This document shows positions 18,988 to 26,557 of a stretch of DNA of 38,478 bases, one piece after another (position 1 is the first letter of the stretch; each line of letters begins with the position of its first letter). A program made the position numbers and the translations under genes. Source of the stretch: Candidatus Babeliales bacterium. GTDB lineage: Bacteria > Babelota > Babeliae > Babelales > Vermiphilaceae. The stretch covers positions 1 to 38,478 of the forward strand of contig DATEAY010000081.1 in NCBI GenBank assembly GCA_035288105.1, read 5' to 3'. Under the pieces are notes generated by a model, which ran no database searches, had not been told where the DNA came from, and saw nothing but the letters and a program-made list of their open reading frames with translations.

Positions 18988-20190
18988 TTATAAAGCGTGA
19001 GAAAGCTGCATAATTGGCAAATACACTGCAAAAATCAAAGTCCCCACTAAAAGACCCAGCACAATAATAACTGCCGGCTGCAGTAAAAAAATAAATCTTC
19101 GTAAACTTTCTTCTAATTTGTCGCTATACACCAACGCAGCACCTTCGAGCGATTGTCCAAGAGTTCCTGATTCTTCACCAATATGAACTAATGCAACAAC
19201 TTCGGGCAAAAAAACCGGCATAAGCGACATTGCACGGCTCAATAACTGCCCCGATGCAACCTCATCATGGAGCGCCATCAGTTGTGATTTCACTAGTAAA
19301 TGATTCACTGCATTACTCACTATTGCAAGTCCCGATACTAAAGAGACACCACTATTGACCAACAATGCTAACGCCTGCAATGATTGACATATATGGTGTT
19401 GCCATGATAACACTCCAATAAATGGTATATAATCGATGATTTTGTTCCATGTTTTTTTACCAGAAGTCGTAAAATAATAATGCAAAGAAAAAATAGTAAT
19501 CCCGAAAAAAATAAAAACATATATCATTGAACCACTACGAACAAAATCACTTACTTTAATCATAGAACGTGTCAGAGCAGGAAGTTCTTGCTGCAAAGAA
19601 CTAAACATATCCGCAAAACGCGGAATAATAAAAACAAAAATAAAAAAACTAATGCCGACAAAAAACAGTAACGTTAACAATGGCATTGCGAGAGCCGAGC
19701 GAATGTTTTTATCAAAAGCATGCTGTTTATGAAAATAAAGCGATACATTTTCAACTGCATTAATCAAATTTCCCGATTCATGACCAGCGGTAAGCATAAC
19801 AGTAACTATAGGATCGCACATTGTATCATATTTTTCAAAAGCTTTGCCAAAGGGAACTCCATGCTGAATATCTCGACTCACATTAAACAAAGTATCGTAC
19901 ATTATTGGGTTACAAGACTGTTGCGCAGCAATTTCAAGAACATTCGGTAATAATATTCCAGCTCGTAACAATTTTGCCTTATGCTTAAACAAATCACCTT
20001 TTATCTTAGCATTAATTGGCCATAAAATCGATGGGGCATACACAGATTTACAGTGCAACAAAGCAACTCCTCGTTGCAAAAGTCGTTCTGCCAAATCTTG
20101 CGAAGAATACGCTGCTTGCTTACCCTTTTGAGTTGTTCCCGCAATATCAACACCAATCCATTTAAAATACGGCATATTATTTAACCCCAT
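18988..20190 (-). CDS. type II secretion / type IV pilus inner-membrane protein (GspF/PilC family)
   Basis: 400 residues, normal for GspF/PilC, the inner-membrane platform protein of type II secretion systems and type IV pili. Two T2SSF domains are visible: the first includes LLRAGILLPNVLEIAAQQ and MLTAGHESGNL (residues about 70-150), the second SLQALALLVNSGVSLVSGLAIV and VHIGEESGTLGQSLEGAAL. Each ends in hydrophobic segments (around 165-190, 220-245 and 370-395). The start may be the ATG at 20190 or the one at 20175 (MPYFKWIG). No other secretion gene is adjacent. It may support the export of the many signal-peptide proteins here, or pili. It overlaps no neighbour; the MutS-like gene follows 27 bases later and may be co-transcribed. 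Confidence 0.92.
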   Translation of the reverse strand: MGLNNMPYFKWIGVDIAGTTQKGKQAAYSSQDLAERLLQRGVALLHCKSVYAPSILWPINAKIKGDLFKHKAKLLRAGILLPNVLEIAAQQSCNPIMYDTLFNVSRDIQHGVPFGKAFEKYDTMCDPIVTVMLTAGHESGNLINAVENVSLYFHKQHAFDKNIRSALAMPLLTLLFFVGISFFIFVFIIPRFADMFSSLQQELPALTRSMIKVSDFVRSGSMIYVFIFFGITIFSLHYYFTTSGKKTWNKIIDYIPFIGVLSWQHHICQSLQALALLVNSGVSLVSGLAIVSNAVNHLLVKSQLMALHDEVASGQLLSRAMSLMPVFLPEVVALVHIGEESGTLGQSLEGAALVYSDKLEESLRRFIFLLQPAVIIVLGLLVGTLIFAVYLPIMQLSHAL

Positions 20191-20258
20191 GCTCTTTTTA
20201 CCCGTTTTTCAATTGCTTATAATGGGTGCCCAATTGGAATGAAATGAAAATTGGGCTA

Positions 20259-20546
20259 TTAAAACATATCCATCTGCCAGTCAATTCCAAGCAATTCTAA
20301 AAATTTATTAAACGTCATTTCGACGTCAATTTTAATGCGTTTTTTTCTTGCAAGTTCCCCTGAGACAATAGAAATCATATTTTGCGGAATATTCAATGCT
20401 TTTGAAAGGCTTTTTATGAGTTCAGCATTTGCCTTACCATTTTCTGCTGAACTTTTTAAATGACATTTCAGCTTACCGGATTTATCAAGCGACCAACCTT
20501 TTTTACTGGAACCGGGAGTAACTTTTACATCAAAAACAAGTGCCAT
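20259..20546 (-). CDS. DUF167 / YggU family protein
   Basis: 95 residues, matching the small conserved YggU/DUF167 family of unknown function. Family pattern visible: VKVTPGSSKKG near the start, LKSSAENGKANAELIKSLSK in the middle and VSGELARKKRIKI before the C terminus. Strong AGGAGG ribosome binding site. No signal peptide; cytosolic. Confidence 0.93.
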   Translation of the reverse strand: MALVFDVKVTPGSSKKGWSLDKSGKLKCHLKSSAENGKANAELIKSLSKALNIPQNMISIVSGELARKKRIKIDVEMTFNKFLELLGIDWQMDMF

Positions 20547-20661
20547 TTTCTAACCTCCTAATCGATACATTTTAGGATTATCAGTGAGCTTAACTCAGCC
20601 CAAAATTAATATACAATACTTTAAAAAATGTTATATTTAAACGAAAGATTCATAAAGTTAC

Positions 20662-20689
20662 TTGAAAAAATGGGAAATGACAGTATCCT
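20662..20689 (+). promoter_or_regulatory. candidate promoter of the tRNA cluster
   Basis: TTGAAA (20662-20667) and TATCCT (20684-20689) with a 16-base spacer predict a start near 20696, about 20 bases before tRNA-Ser(GCU). This is the best sigma-70 match in the gap. Confidence 0.4.
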
Positions 20690-20715
20690 TTTGAGTATAT
20701 TGACATTATTGCACA

Positions 20716-20806
20716 GGAGAGATGGCTGAGCGGCCTAAAGCGCTTGCCTGCTAAGCAAGAGTCTGGGAAACCGGGCACGAGGGTTCGAATCCCTCTCTCT
20801 CCACCA
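20716..20806 (+). tRNA. tRNA-Ser (anticodon GCU), CCA encoded
   Basis: Acceptor GGAGAGA/TCTCTCC, anticodon loop CTGCTAA in a CTTGC/GCAAG stem, long class II variable arm, T arm GAGGG-TTCGAAT-CCCTC. Discriminator A (20803) and encoded CCA (20804-20806). Decodes AGC/AGU. Confidence 0.96.
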
Positions 20807-20814
20807 TACTTTTA

Positions 20815-20844
20815 ACCCAACCTTCACTATCGTTTCGGTCGGGT
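20815..20844 (+). repeat. tRNA-trailer hairpin, copy 1
   Basis: ACCCAACC pairs with GGTCGGGT (one A-C mismatch), then a symmetric three-base internal loop, two base pairs AC/GT and a four-base loop. It starts nine bases after the CCA of tRNA-Ser(GCU). Same architecture as 21135-21164 and 21304-21332. Confidence 0.65.
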
Positions 20845-20960
20845 ACCCATTGGAAAGAATTGGAAATGGGTTTAAAGAGTATGCTATTCGTAGCTCATCA
20901 GAGCATAGTAGGGCTAAGTAAATAAAAAGTCGATAAAAAATATTGAAATATACGCGCCCC

Positions 20961-20994
20961 CTTCGACTTGCGTTTACTACTGAGCTTGTCGAAG
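20961..20994. repeat. dispersed intergenic repeat with 7-bp terminal palindrome
   Basis: CTTCGAC at 20961 pairs with GTCGAAG at 20988. The right half CTGAGCTTGTCGAAG (20980-20994) is the exact reverse complement of 16710-16724 and is related to the arms of the inverted repeat at 32754-32932. It lies between two tRNA genes. Confidence 0.65.
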
Positions 20995-21049
20995 TATCAG
21001 GATAAACTCCGCTCAATTGAGCTAGAACGATCAAATGTGGTAAAATTAC

Positions 21050-21126
21050 GCGCCCGTAGCTCAATTGGATAGAGCGTCAGACTACGGATCTGAAGGTTGA
21101 AGGTTCGACTCCTTCCGGGCGCGCCA
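21050..21126 (+). tRNA. tRNA-Arg (anticodon ACG), CCA encoded
   Basis: Acceptor GCGCCCG/CGGGCGC, D arm TAGCTCAATTGGATAGAG, anticodon loop CTACGGA in a TCAGA/TCTGA stem, T arm with GGTTCGACTCC. Discriminator G (21123) and encoded CCA (21124-21126). A34 is expected to be edited to inosine, reading CGU/CGC/CGA. Confidence 0.97.
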
Positions 21127-21134
21127 TACTTTTA

Positions 21135-21164
21135 ACCCAACCTACGCTAACGCTGCGGTCAGGT
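21135..21164 (+). repeat. tRNA-trailer hairpin, copy 2
   Basis: Begins nine bases after the CCA of tRNA-Arg with the same leading sequence CCATACTTTTAACCCAACC as copy 1. ACCCAACC against GGTCAGGT leaves a two-base mismatch, then a three-base internal loop and GC/GC pairs enclosing TAAC. Confidence 0.6.
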
Positions 21165-21203
21165 ATCCGTAAAGAAAAAGAGTGTTCTTTTAAATAATTC
21201 GAT

Positions 21204-21295
21204 GGAGAGATGGCAGAGCGGCCGAATGCGGCGGTCTTGAAAACCGTTATTCCGAGGGATCGGAATCGTGGGTTCGAATCCCACTCTCTCCTCCA
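21204..21295 (+). tRNA. tRNA-Ser (anticodon UGA), CCA encoded, unusual discriminator U
   Basis: Acceptor GGAGAGA/TCTCTCC, anticodon loop CTTGAAA in a CGGT/ACCG stem, long variable arm TTCCGAGGGATCGGAA, T arm GTGGG-TTCGAAT-CCCAC. The base after the acceptor stem is T (21292) and is followed by CCA (21293-21295). U73 is unusual for bacterial tRNA-Ser, where G is the norm. Decodes UCA and probably other UCN. Confidence 0.95.
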
Positions 21296-21303
21296 TAATT
21301 TTA

Positions 21304-21332
21304 ACCCAATATTCACTTCGTTCCTATTGGAT
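21304..21332 (+). repeat. tRNA-trailer hairpin, copy 3
   Basis: ACCCAATA pairs with TATTGGAT (one mismatch), then a three-base internal loop and AC/GT pairs. Two stem positions that are C-G in copies 1 and 2 are T-A and A-T here, a compensatory change. It starts eight bases after the CCA of tRNA-Ser(UGA). Confidence 0.65.
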
Positions 21333-21429
21333 ACCCACGAAAAAGAAGACAAAAATTATATCATCTATAGTTTTAATGAAGAGGAGTGTTCTAGGATATC
21401 TTTATATAACCCATAAACATTAAAAAATT

Positions 21430-22200
21430 ATGATTAATTTATTATTCGTCCTCGTCCTTGCTACCACTTCCATTCATTCTCTATACAGTATGGACAATGA
21501 GCCTAAAGAACAACACAAATCAGCTGATCAAAGTGAAAGAAAAGAAAAGAGCAATTGGCCTTTCAGTAAAAAAAAATCCCACTCTGGTGAAAAAATTACC
21601 ACTGCACAACAAAAACAAAAAGACCATTTCCAAAAAAGATCTTCATTACCTTCTATCCATGAAGGCAAAATTTTAAAATCAACACCGCTTGAACATGGAT
21701 TAATTACTGCTGTTCGCAAGAACAACATCAACGGAGTAATATTTTATTTAAACAATCCTTACTTCAATCCAAATTTACAAAGAACTACTCCACTCCATTA
21801 CGCCGCAACGTTCAAATTCACAGAAATTATAAATCTTTTTTTTCTTGATCCAAGAATAGATGCATCTACACGGAATATGAAAGGCAAAACTGCACGCGAA
21901 CTTATTGTTGGTACAACTGATGAAGATTATGCATTGCGTAGAAAATTTTTCGCACGAGCTTCCCTGAATATGGTCGTAAATAGTCATGTTGATAAAATAA
22001 AACCTGCTTATGCATCAGGCTATATAGAACAAGAAATTATTAAAAAAACCGTAGAAATTATCATAAAAAAAGCCCGAGAAGATGAACAAAACCAACAAGC
22101 CGATCAAAAATTGCCTGATGCAGCACATTACCCTGATTATGCTACTCCCGAATTTGTTGAAAAAATGCTTCTTTTCCGAATAACTTTAACCGATAATTAA
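21430..22200 (+). CDS. secreted ankyrin-repeat protein (short)
   Basis: 256 residues. Signal peptide about 1-20, with Met21-Asp22 at the predicted mature start. Residues about 25-75 are basic, Ser/Lys/Gln-rich and probably disordered (WPFSKKKSHSGEK). Residues about 85-165 contain two to three ankyrin-type repeats: HGLITAVRKNNINGVIFYL, TTPLHYAATFKFTEIINLF and a third ending in KGKTARELI. The rest is helical. Ankyrin proteins in intracellular bacteria often act as effectors binding host proteins. The architecture signal - disordered basic linker - ankyrin repeats matches the next gene, so the two are probably related. No clear ribosome binding site is seen before the ATG. Confidence 0.8.
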   Translation: MINLLFVLVLATTSIHSLYSMDNEPKEQHKSADQSERKEKSNWPFSKKKSHSGEKITTAQQKQKDHFQKRSSLPSIHEGKILKSTPLEHGLITAVRKNNINGVIFYLNNPYFNPNLQRTTPLHYAATFKFTEIINLFFLDPRIDASTRNMKGKTARELIVGTTDEDYALRRKFFARASLNMVVNSHVDKIKPAYASGYIEQEIIKKTVEIIIKKAREDEQNQQADQKLPDAAHYPDYATPEFVEKMLLFRITLTDN

Positions 22201-22217
22201 TTTACTGCTCCCTTTTG

Positions 22218-22246
22218 TTGACGACATATTAAATAATAGTCATAAT
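22218..22246 (+). promoter_or_regulatory. candidate promoter of the long ankyrin-type gene
   Basis: TTGACG (22218-22223) and CATAAT (22241-22246) with a 17-base spacer. A TATAAT at 22271-22276 is an alternative -10 with a poorer -35. The start codon is at 22302. Confidence 0.42.
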
Positions 22247-22301
22247 ATTTAATAATAGATTTATACAACTTATAATACACCTCGTTGTTAAAAGGACAAT
22301 T

Positions 22302-24080
22302 ATGTATACTATCTTTCTGCTCATGTCTTCTTTTTGTCTATTATTTACCCAATCAGTGCATGCAATGGATCAAAAACCGCCACAACGCCCACCACAAGAA
22401 ACACCTAACTATAAACAGCTTCCTTTGTCTTCTTTACCAAAAAACAAACAAGAAGAACAAAAACTTAAAGGTGAACAATCTAAACTTAAACCTATACGCC
22501 CACATCTGTCACGTTCTCTTTCACCACATAACGAAATACCGCGCAACATTTTTAAAAAAACCTCAAGTAGCCGTTTAGAGGTTCCAACCCCTCCAAGAGA
22601 AAGAAGCACAATAGAAACAGAAGACCGAAAACCAAGAAATGAAAAACGTTCATCACCAAAGCGCTCTGCCTTTTCCATGTCTCCACATAAATCTAAAGAA
22701 GATAATGAAAAAGAAAAATCCTCACGCCCTATCTTCTCATTGCATTCGAGAACACACAAAAAAGAAAACACCGATGAAAAAAGGTCTCCAAGCTCCGATT
22801 CAGCAATACTCAACACTCCTCGTACTTCTGCTTCTCCTAGCGTATCTCCTAAAAAAAATAATAACTATCTGAATGATGATAACTACTTAGTAGATGCAGC
22901 ACGTAAGGGAAAAATAAGTATTATAAAAAATTTTCTTGATGACCCTGAAATTAACCCTAATCAACAAACTATAGGAACAAGAAATACTTTGTTCCATATT
23001 GCAGTAATTCAACGTAAGAAAAATGAAGAATTAATATATTTATTCCTTCATAATCATCGCGTCGACATCTTAATTAAAAATGAATATAAATGTGCACCAT
23101 ATCAGTGCTTTGATGGACGTGAAATAATAAAATATCAAAACTTACATAACGCATTGAAGTCAAGAGCAACATTAGATCAAACGGTTAATGCACTGTTGAT
23201 GGTAAATCCAGAATTTATACAACAAAGTTACTCTGATGACAATATCCTTAAAAAAATATACCAAGTAAAAATGAGAATTACTGACTTACCACTTTATGCC
23301 ACTGCTACATTTATTCTTGCAATGATTCGTAGTCGGATTCAATATAAATTACCAATCATAAAAATGTTTTTTGATAATCAAGCGAAAAATCTTAGTGAAC
23401 AAGATGAATATGGTAATACCTGTTTTCATCATACCGCGTCTTTACGTGATAAAGAAATGATGCAAAAATTGGTAGAAACACCAATCAGTAGTCTCATCAA
23501 AAATGCGAACAATCTACTTGCTCATCAATTAATTCCTTCAACAGAAGAGTCTTCTTCAGAATTACGACATATGCTATTCGCAAGAAACAGCTTGGATTTC
23601 TTGATTCAAGAACACATTACATCTTTACTTTTGACACATCCAATACTTAGCCAATTAACAGTCAAAAATGAATGGTTTCAACAAACAACAAAAGAGATAA
23701 GAGATACCTATGCAAAAATCGAAAATGCTCAGGCAACAGAAGATAGACAATTACCAAAAGAAACATCCTTTCCAAAATATGCAAATGATCAATTTCTTTT
23801 AGACGTTTTCCTTTATCGTATGCAAGATAAAAAACCAAAAGAACTAAAAGTATGTTTCAAAACAGAAGAGGAAGAAAGAAGCGACTTCATTGTACAAATA
23901 AAACCTAGGATAGCGCCACAAACAACTGCCGGAATAAAACAACAAAAAAATGCTTTAGCAATACTTGATGATATAATGGCAGGAAAGCTTGATGATTCAC
24001 CAGAAGATACTCCTTTGATAGGATTAGACTCTTCATCTTCTTTGCACGGTCAAACAGGAGACAAAACGCCAAGGTCATAG
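22302..24080 (+). CDS. secreted ankyrin-type protein with long Ser/Pro-rich linker
   Basis: 592 residues. AAAGGA ribosome binding site. Signal peptide about 1-21, with Met22-Asp23 at the predicted mature start. Residues about 25-190 are low complexity, basic, with many Ser-Pro/Thr-Pro sites (SLSPH, PTPPRERS, RSSPKRSAFSMSPHK, ILNTPRTSASPSVSPKK), very likely disordered. Residues about 195-290 and 360-440 contain ankyrin-like units: YLVDAARKGKISIIKNFLDD, TLFHIAVIQRKK, DEYGNTCFHHTASLRDKEMM. The C-terminal part ends in a short acidic, Ser-rich tail. Eukaryotic-style linker plus ankyrin repeats suggests a host-targeted effector (inference). The target is unknown. Confidence 0.82.
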   Translation: MYTIFLLMSSFCLLFTQSVHAMDQKPPQRPPQETPNYKQLPLSSLPKNKQEEQKLKGEQSKLKPIRPHLSRSLSPHNEIPRNIFKKTSSSRLEVPTPPRERSTIETEDRKPRNEKRSSPKRSAFSMSPHKSKEDNEKEKSSRPIFSLHSRTHKKENTDEKRSPSSDSAILNTPRTSASPSVSPKKNNNYLNDDNYLVDAARKGKISIIKNFLDDPEINPNQQTIGTRNTLFHIAVIQRKKNEELIYLFLHNHRVDILIKNEYKCAPYQCFDGREIIKYQNLHNALKSRATLDQTVNALLMVNPEFIQQSYSDDNILKKIYQVKMRITDLPLYATATFILAMIRSRIQYKLPIIKMFFDNQAKNLSEQDEYGNTCFHHTASLRDKEMMQKLVETPISSLIKNANNLLAHQLIPSTEESSSELRHMLFARNSLDFLIQEHITSLLLTHPILSQLTVKNEWFQQTTKEIRDTYAKIENAQATEDRQLPKETSFPKYANDQFLLDVFLYRMQDKKPKELKVCFKTEEEERSDFIVQIKPRIAPQTTAGIKQQKNALAILDDIMAGKLDDSPEDTPLIGLDSSSSLHGQTGDKTPRS

Positions 24081-24179
24081 TAACAATGATCCCTCTTTAT
24101 TTACTTTCTTGACCTACCAACAAAAAAATAGTGTGCTAATTATGATAAAAAAATTATTTATCATAAAAAAAGGAAGCTC

Positions 24180-24767
24180 ATGAAGTTAGCATATCTCGCA
24201 CTTGCCAGCACACTTGTTTCTTGCATGCTCTATACAATGGACACAGTCGATAAGAAAAAAAGGAAAAAGGCCATTCCCGCCACGATACTCATTGAACAAA
24301 CAGTTAATAAAATTCCTTTTAAGGGAAAAACAAAAAAACTTTCTGAATGGATAAGACAGGATGGTAATAGGACCTTTGGAAAAACTCGTCTATTTACATT
24401 AAGCAAATATGGCAAACTAAAACAAACAGCAACTATTAAGGATATTGAACTAGCACAAATAGAAGATGGTTTAAAGATAAGAAGCTGTGTTTATGTAACT
24501 AATTTAGAAAAAGTATTGCTCAAAAATAATCGACACCTTTATCTTGGGGCACTTATCATGTATAAGGGAAACTGGCCCCATGCAAAAAGTGTCTCAACAA
24601 TATTCGAAGAATATTATCGACTAAATATTCCAATACAAAATCGTCCAAAAAAACTTCTTGTGCATACAGAAAGACCTTCAATGGTAGAACCTCTTACGCT
24701 GCCTAAAAAACCTGGTAGCTCAACTCCTCGTAGAAAAAAATCCGTAATAAAAAAAATTACCGATTAA
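24180..24767 (+). CDS. small secreted basic protein, paralogue of the next gene
   Basis: 195 residues. Signal peptide about 1-19 (MKLAYLALASTLVSCMLYT) with Met20-Asp21 at the predicted mature start. AAGGAAG ribosome binding site. A core of about 110 residues (45-155) matches the protein at 24871-25365: LSEWIRQDGNRTFGKTRLF against FFEWVRDNKNEAFGATAII, and YLGALIMYKGNWPHAKS against DYGAIIINPNQHHFDAK. The C-terminal 40 residues are basic and Pro/Ser-rich (KKPGSSTPRRKKS). Not a family I recognise. Likely an effector-like secreted protein. Confidence 0.75.
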   Translation: MKLAYLALASTLVSCMLYTMDTVDKKKRKKAIPATILIEQTVNKIPFKGKTKKLSEWIRQDGNRTFGKTRLFTLSKYGKLKQTATIKDIELAQIEDGLKIRSCVYVTNLEKVLLKNNRHLYLGALIMYKGNWPHAKSVSTIFEEYYRLNIPIQNRPKKLLVHTERPSMVEPLTLPKKPGSSTPRRKKSVIKKITD

Positions 24768-24870
24768 GAAAGAAAACTTAATCCTACTACGAGAATGTCG
24801 AATTTTGCTTAGTAAAAATAAACAAAAGGGCAATTAATTATTGTGTGTTTCATAACCAAAAAGGAATCGT

Positions 24871-25365
24871 ATGAATTTAAAATATTTTTTCCTCATGAGC
24901 GCACTTTTTTCATTTGTTGTTCAATCGCAACACATTGAAAACTCATCAACAAAAATTACGTTCAATAAAAAAAGGAAACCTTTTTTTGAATGGGTACGAG
25001 ATAATAAAAACGAAGCATTTGGAGCAACAGCCATTATAATCACAAACACCAATAAACCGCCATTCGAAAAAAAGGGTAGCATCAAAACATTAACAAAAGA
25101 CAATTACCAACTTATTACAAAAGGATTTTCTTTTTATTGTAGTAATATAAAAAAGAAAAATGATGTTGATTATGGTGCCATTATAATCAACCCTAATCAA
25201 CATCATTTCGATGCTAAACTTGCCAAAAAAATGTGTATCCAAATAAGAGACTCATATATCGTCAAAAAACTTCCTAACAACGTTTTTTCTTATGACGAAA
25301 TTTCATTAGAATCAGATGGATCAGACGAAACAGAAGCAACAGATCTTGTCAAACAAGGACTATAA
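24871..25365 (+). CDS. small secreted protein, paralogue of the preceding gene
   Basis: 164 residues. Signal peptide about 1-19 (FFLMSALFSFVVQSQ). AAAGGAA ribosome binding site. The core (residues about 28-135) is homologous to 24180-24767, as described there, but the tail is acidic (SLESDGSDETEATD) where the paralogue's tail is basic. Two Cys (in FSFYCSN and KKMCIQIR) are not conserved with the paralogue. Function unknown. Confidence 0.72.
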   Translation: MNLKYFFLMSALFSFVVQSQHIENSSTKITFNKKRKPFFEWVRDNKNEAFGATAIIITNTNKPPFEKKGSIKTLTKDNYQLITKGFSFYCSNIKKKNDVDYGAIIINPNQHHFDAKLAKKMCIQIRDSYIVKKLPNNVFSYDEISLESDGSDETEATDLVKQGL

Positions 25366-25376
25366 TTTAGTTATCT

Positions 25377-25429
25377 TGTAAAACTACAACAAGCGATGAA
25401 GAAACTTCATCGCTTGTTGTAGTTTTACA
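25377..25429. terminator. bidirectional terminator, 25-bp perfect palindrome
   Basis: Arms 25377-25401 and 25405-25429 are perfectly complementary with a three-base loop. It separates convergent genes and contains the stop codon of the minus-strand gmd gene (25425-25427). Confidence 0.85.
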
Positions 25430-26528
25430 GTGATTTTTGTAAAATTTTAAGCTCATGATCTATCATTTCTTTTATCAATTCTTTGAACGTTGTCTTGGGT
25501 ATCCAACCCAGCATTTTATATGCCTTGCGACAACATCCAATCAACACGTCAACTTCTGTTGGTCTAAAATACCGTGAATCAATAAATATTAATTCTCTAC
25601 CTGTTTTTCGATCATACCCAACTTCGTTGATTCCACTACCTTTCCATGCAATATCTATACCAACTTCTGCAAAGGTAAGTTCCACAAATTCTCTTACTGA
25701 ATGGTTCTCTCCTGATGCTATAACAAAATCATCTGGTTCGTCTTGCTGTAAAATAAGCCACATGGCCTCAACATAATCACGAGCATGTCCCCAATCACGC
25801 AATGCATCTAAATTACCTAAAAATAATGTATCCTGTAAATCATACGCTATACGAGCCGCTGCACGCGCAATTTTACGAGTTACAAATGTCTCTCCACGAA
25901 TAGGAGATTCATGGTTAAAAAGAATCCCAGAACAAGCAAATATACCATATGCTTCTCTATAATTTTTGGTAATCCAGTATGCATATAATTTAGAAACTCC
26001 ATACGGAGAACGAGGATAAAAAGGTGTACTTTCAGTTTGTGGTATTTCTTGTACCAACCCAAACATTTCACTAGTAGAAGCCTGATAAAATTTTATTTCT
26101 TTTTCCTCACCTACAATTCTGATTGCTTCAAGTATTCGTAATGGTCCCAATGCATTCACATCTGCGGTATACAACGGCATTTCAAATGAAACCTGTACAT
26201 GGCTTTGTGCAGCTAAATTATAAATTTCATCCGGCTGAATTTCTTTGATAAGACGAGTAATATTGGTAGCATCAGTTACATCTCCATAATGCAGAAAAAA
26301 TTGACCTTTATAGCGAGAATCATTATACAGATGATCAATACGTATCGTATTTATGGTCGAAGTACGCCGCTTGATACCATGAACTATGTATCCCTTATTT
26401 AACAAAAATTCAGAAAGATATGCACCATCTTGACCATTCACCCCCGTAATCATTGCTACTTTCGCTAAAAGACCATGTGAACAAAGTAAAAAAAATGATA
26501 ATAAAACACCACCATTAAGTCTAATCAT
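25425..26528 (-). CDS. gmd: GDP-mannose 4,6-dehydratase with N-terminal signal peptide
   Basis: 367 residues. Converts GDP-D-mannose to GDP-4-keto-6-deoxymannose, the first step to GDP-L-fucose, with tightly bound NADP. The SDR Rossmann motif is [12 protein letters not shown] at 27-38. Catalytic residues are visible as STSE at 151-154 and Tyr176-xxx-Lys180 in SPYGVSK. The family-typical [21 protein letters not shown] and [14 protein letters not shown] are all present, so the enzyme looks intact. Normal GMD begins about four residues before the first strand. Here 22 extra residues ([20 protein letters not shown] and LA) form a signal peptide, and an AAAGGAG site six bases before the ATG fixes that start. 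Downstream of fcl by 29 bases, so one operon. An exported GMD would need GDP-mannose outside the cytosol. Confidence 0.95.
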   Translation of the reverse strand: MIRLNGGVLLSFFLLCSHGLLAKVAMITGVNGQDGAYLSEFLLNKGYIVHGIKRRTSTINTIRIDHLYNDSRYKGQFFLHYGDVTDATNITRLIKEIQPDEIYNLAAQSHVQVSFEMPLYTADVNALGPLRILEAIRIVGEEKEIKFYQASTSEMFGLVQEIPQTESTPFYPRSPYGVSKLYAYWITKNYREAYGIFACSGILFNHESPIRGETFVTRKIARAAARIAYDLQDTLFLGNLDALRDWGHARDYVEAMWLILQQDEPDDFVIASGENHSVREFVELTFAEVGIDIAWKGSGINEVGYDRKTGRELIFIDSRYFRPTEVDVLIGCCRKAYKMLGWIPKTTFKELIKEMIDHELKILQKSL

Positions 26529-26557
26529 CGATACTCCTTTTTAGTCTACCGAAAAAC

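Noticed and set aside
20735-21352. Minus-strand open frames containing WRERDSNPR and similar peptides
   Set aside because: These are antisense translations of the tRNA-Ser and tRNA-Arg genes, a well-known false protein.
20716-21430. Possible integrated element at the tRNA cluster
   Set aside because: No integrase, no long direct repeat of a tRNA 3' end flanking a block of genes; only short trailer repeats are present.
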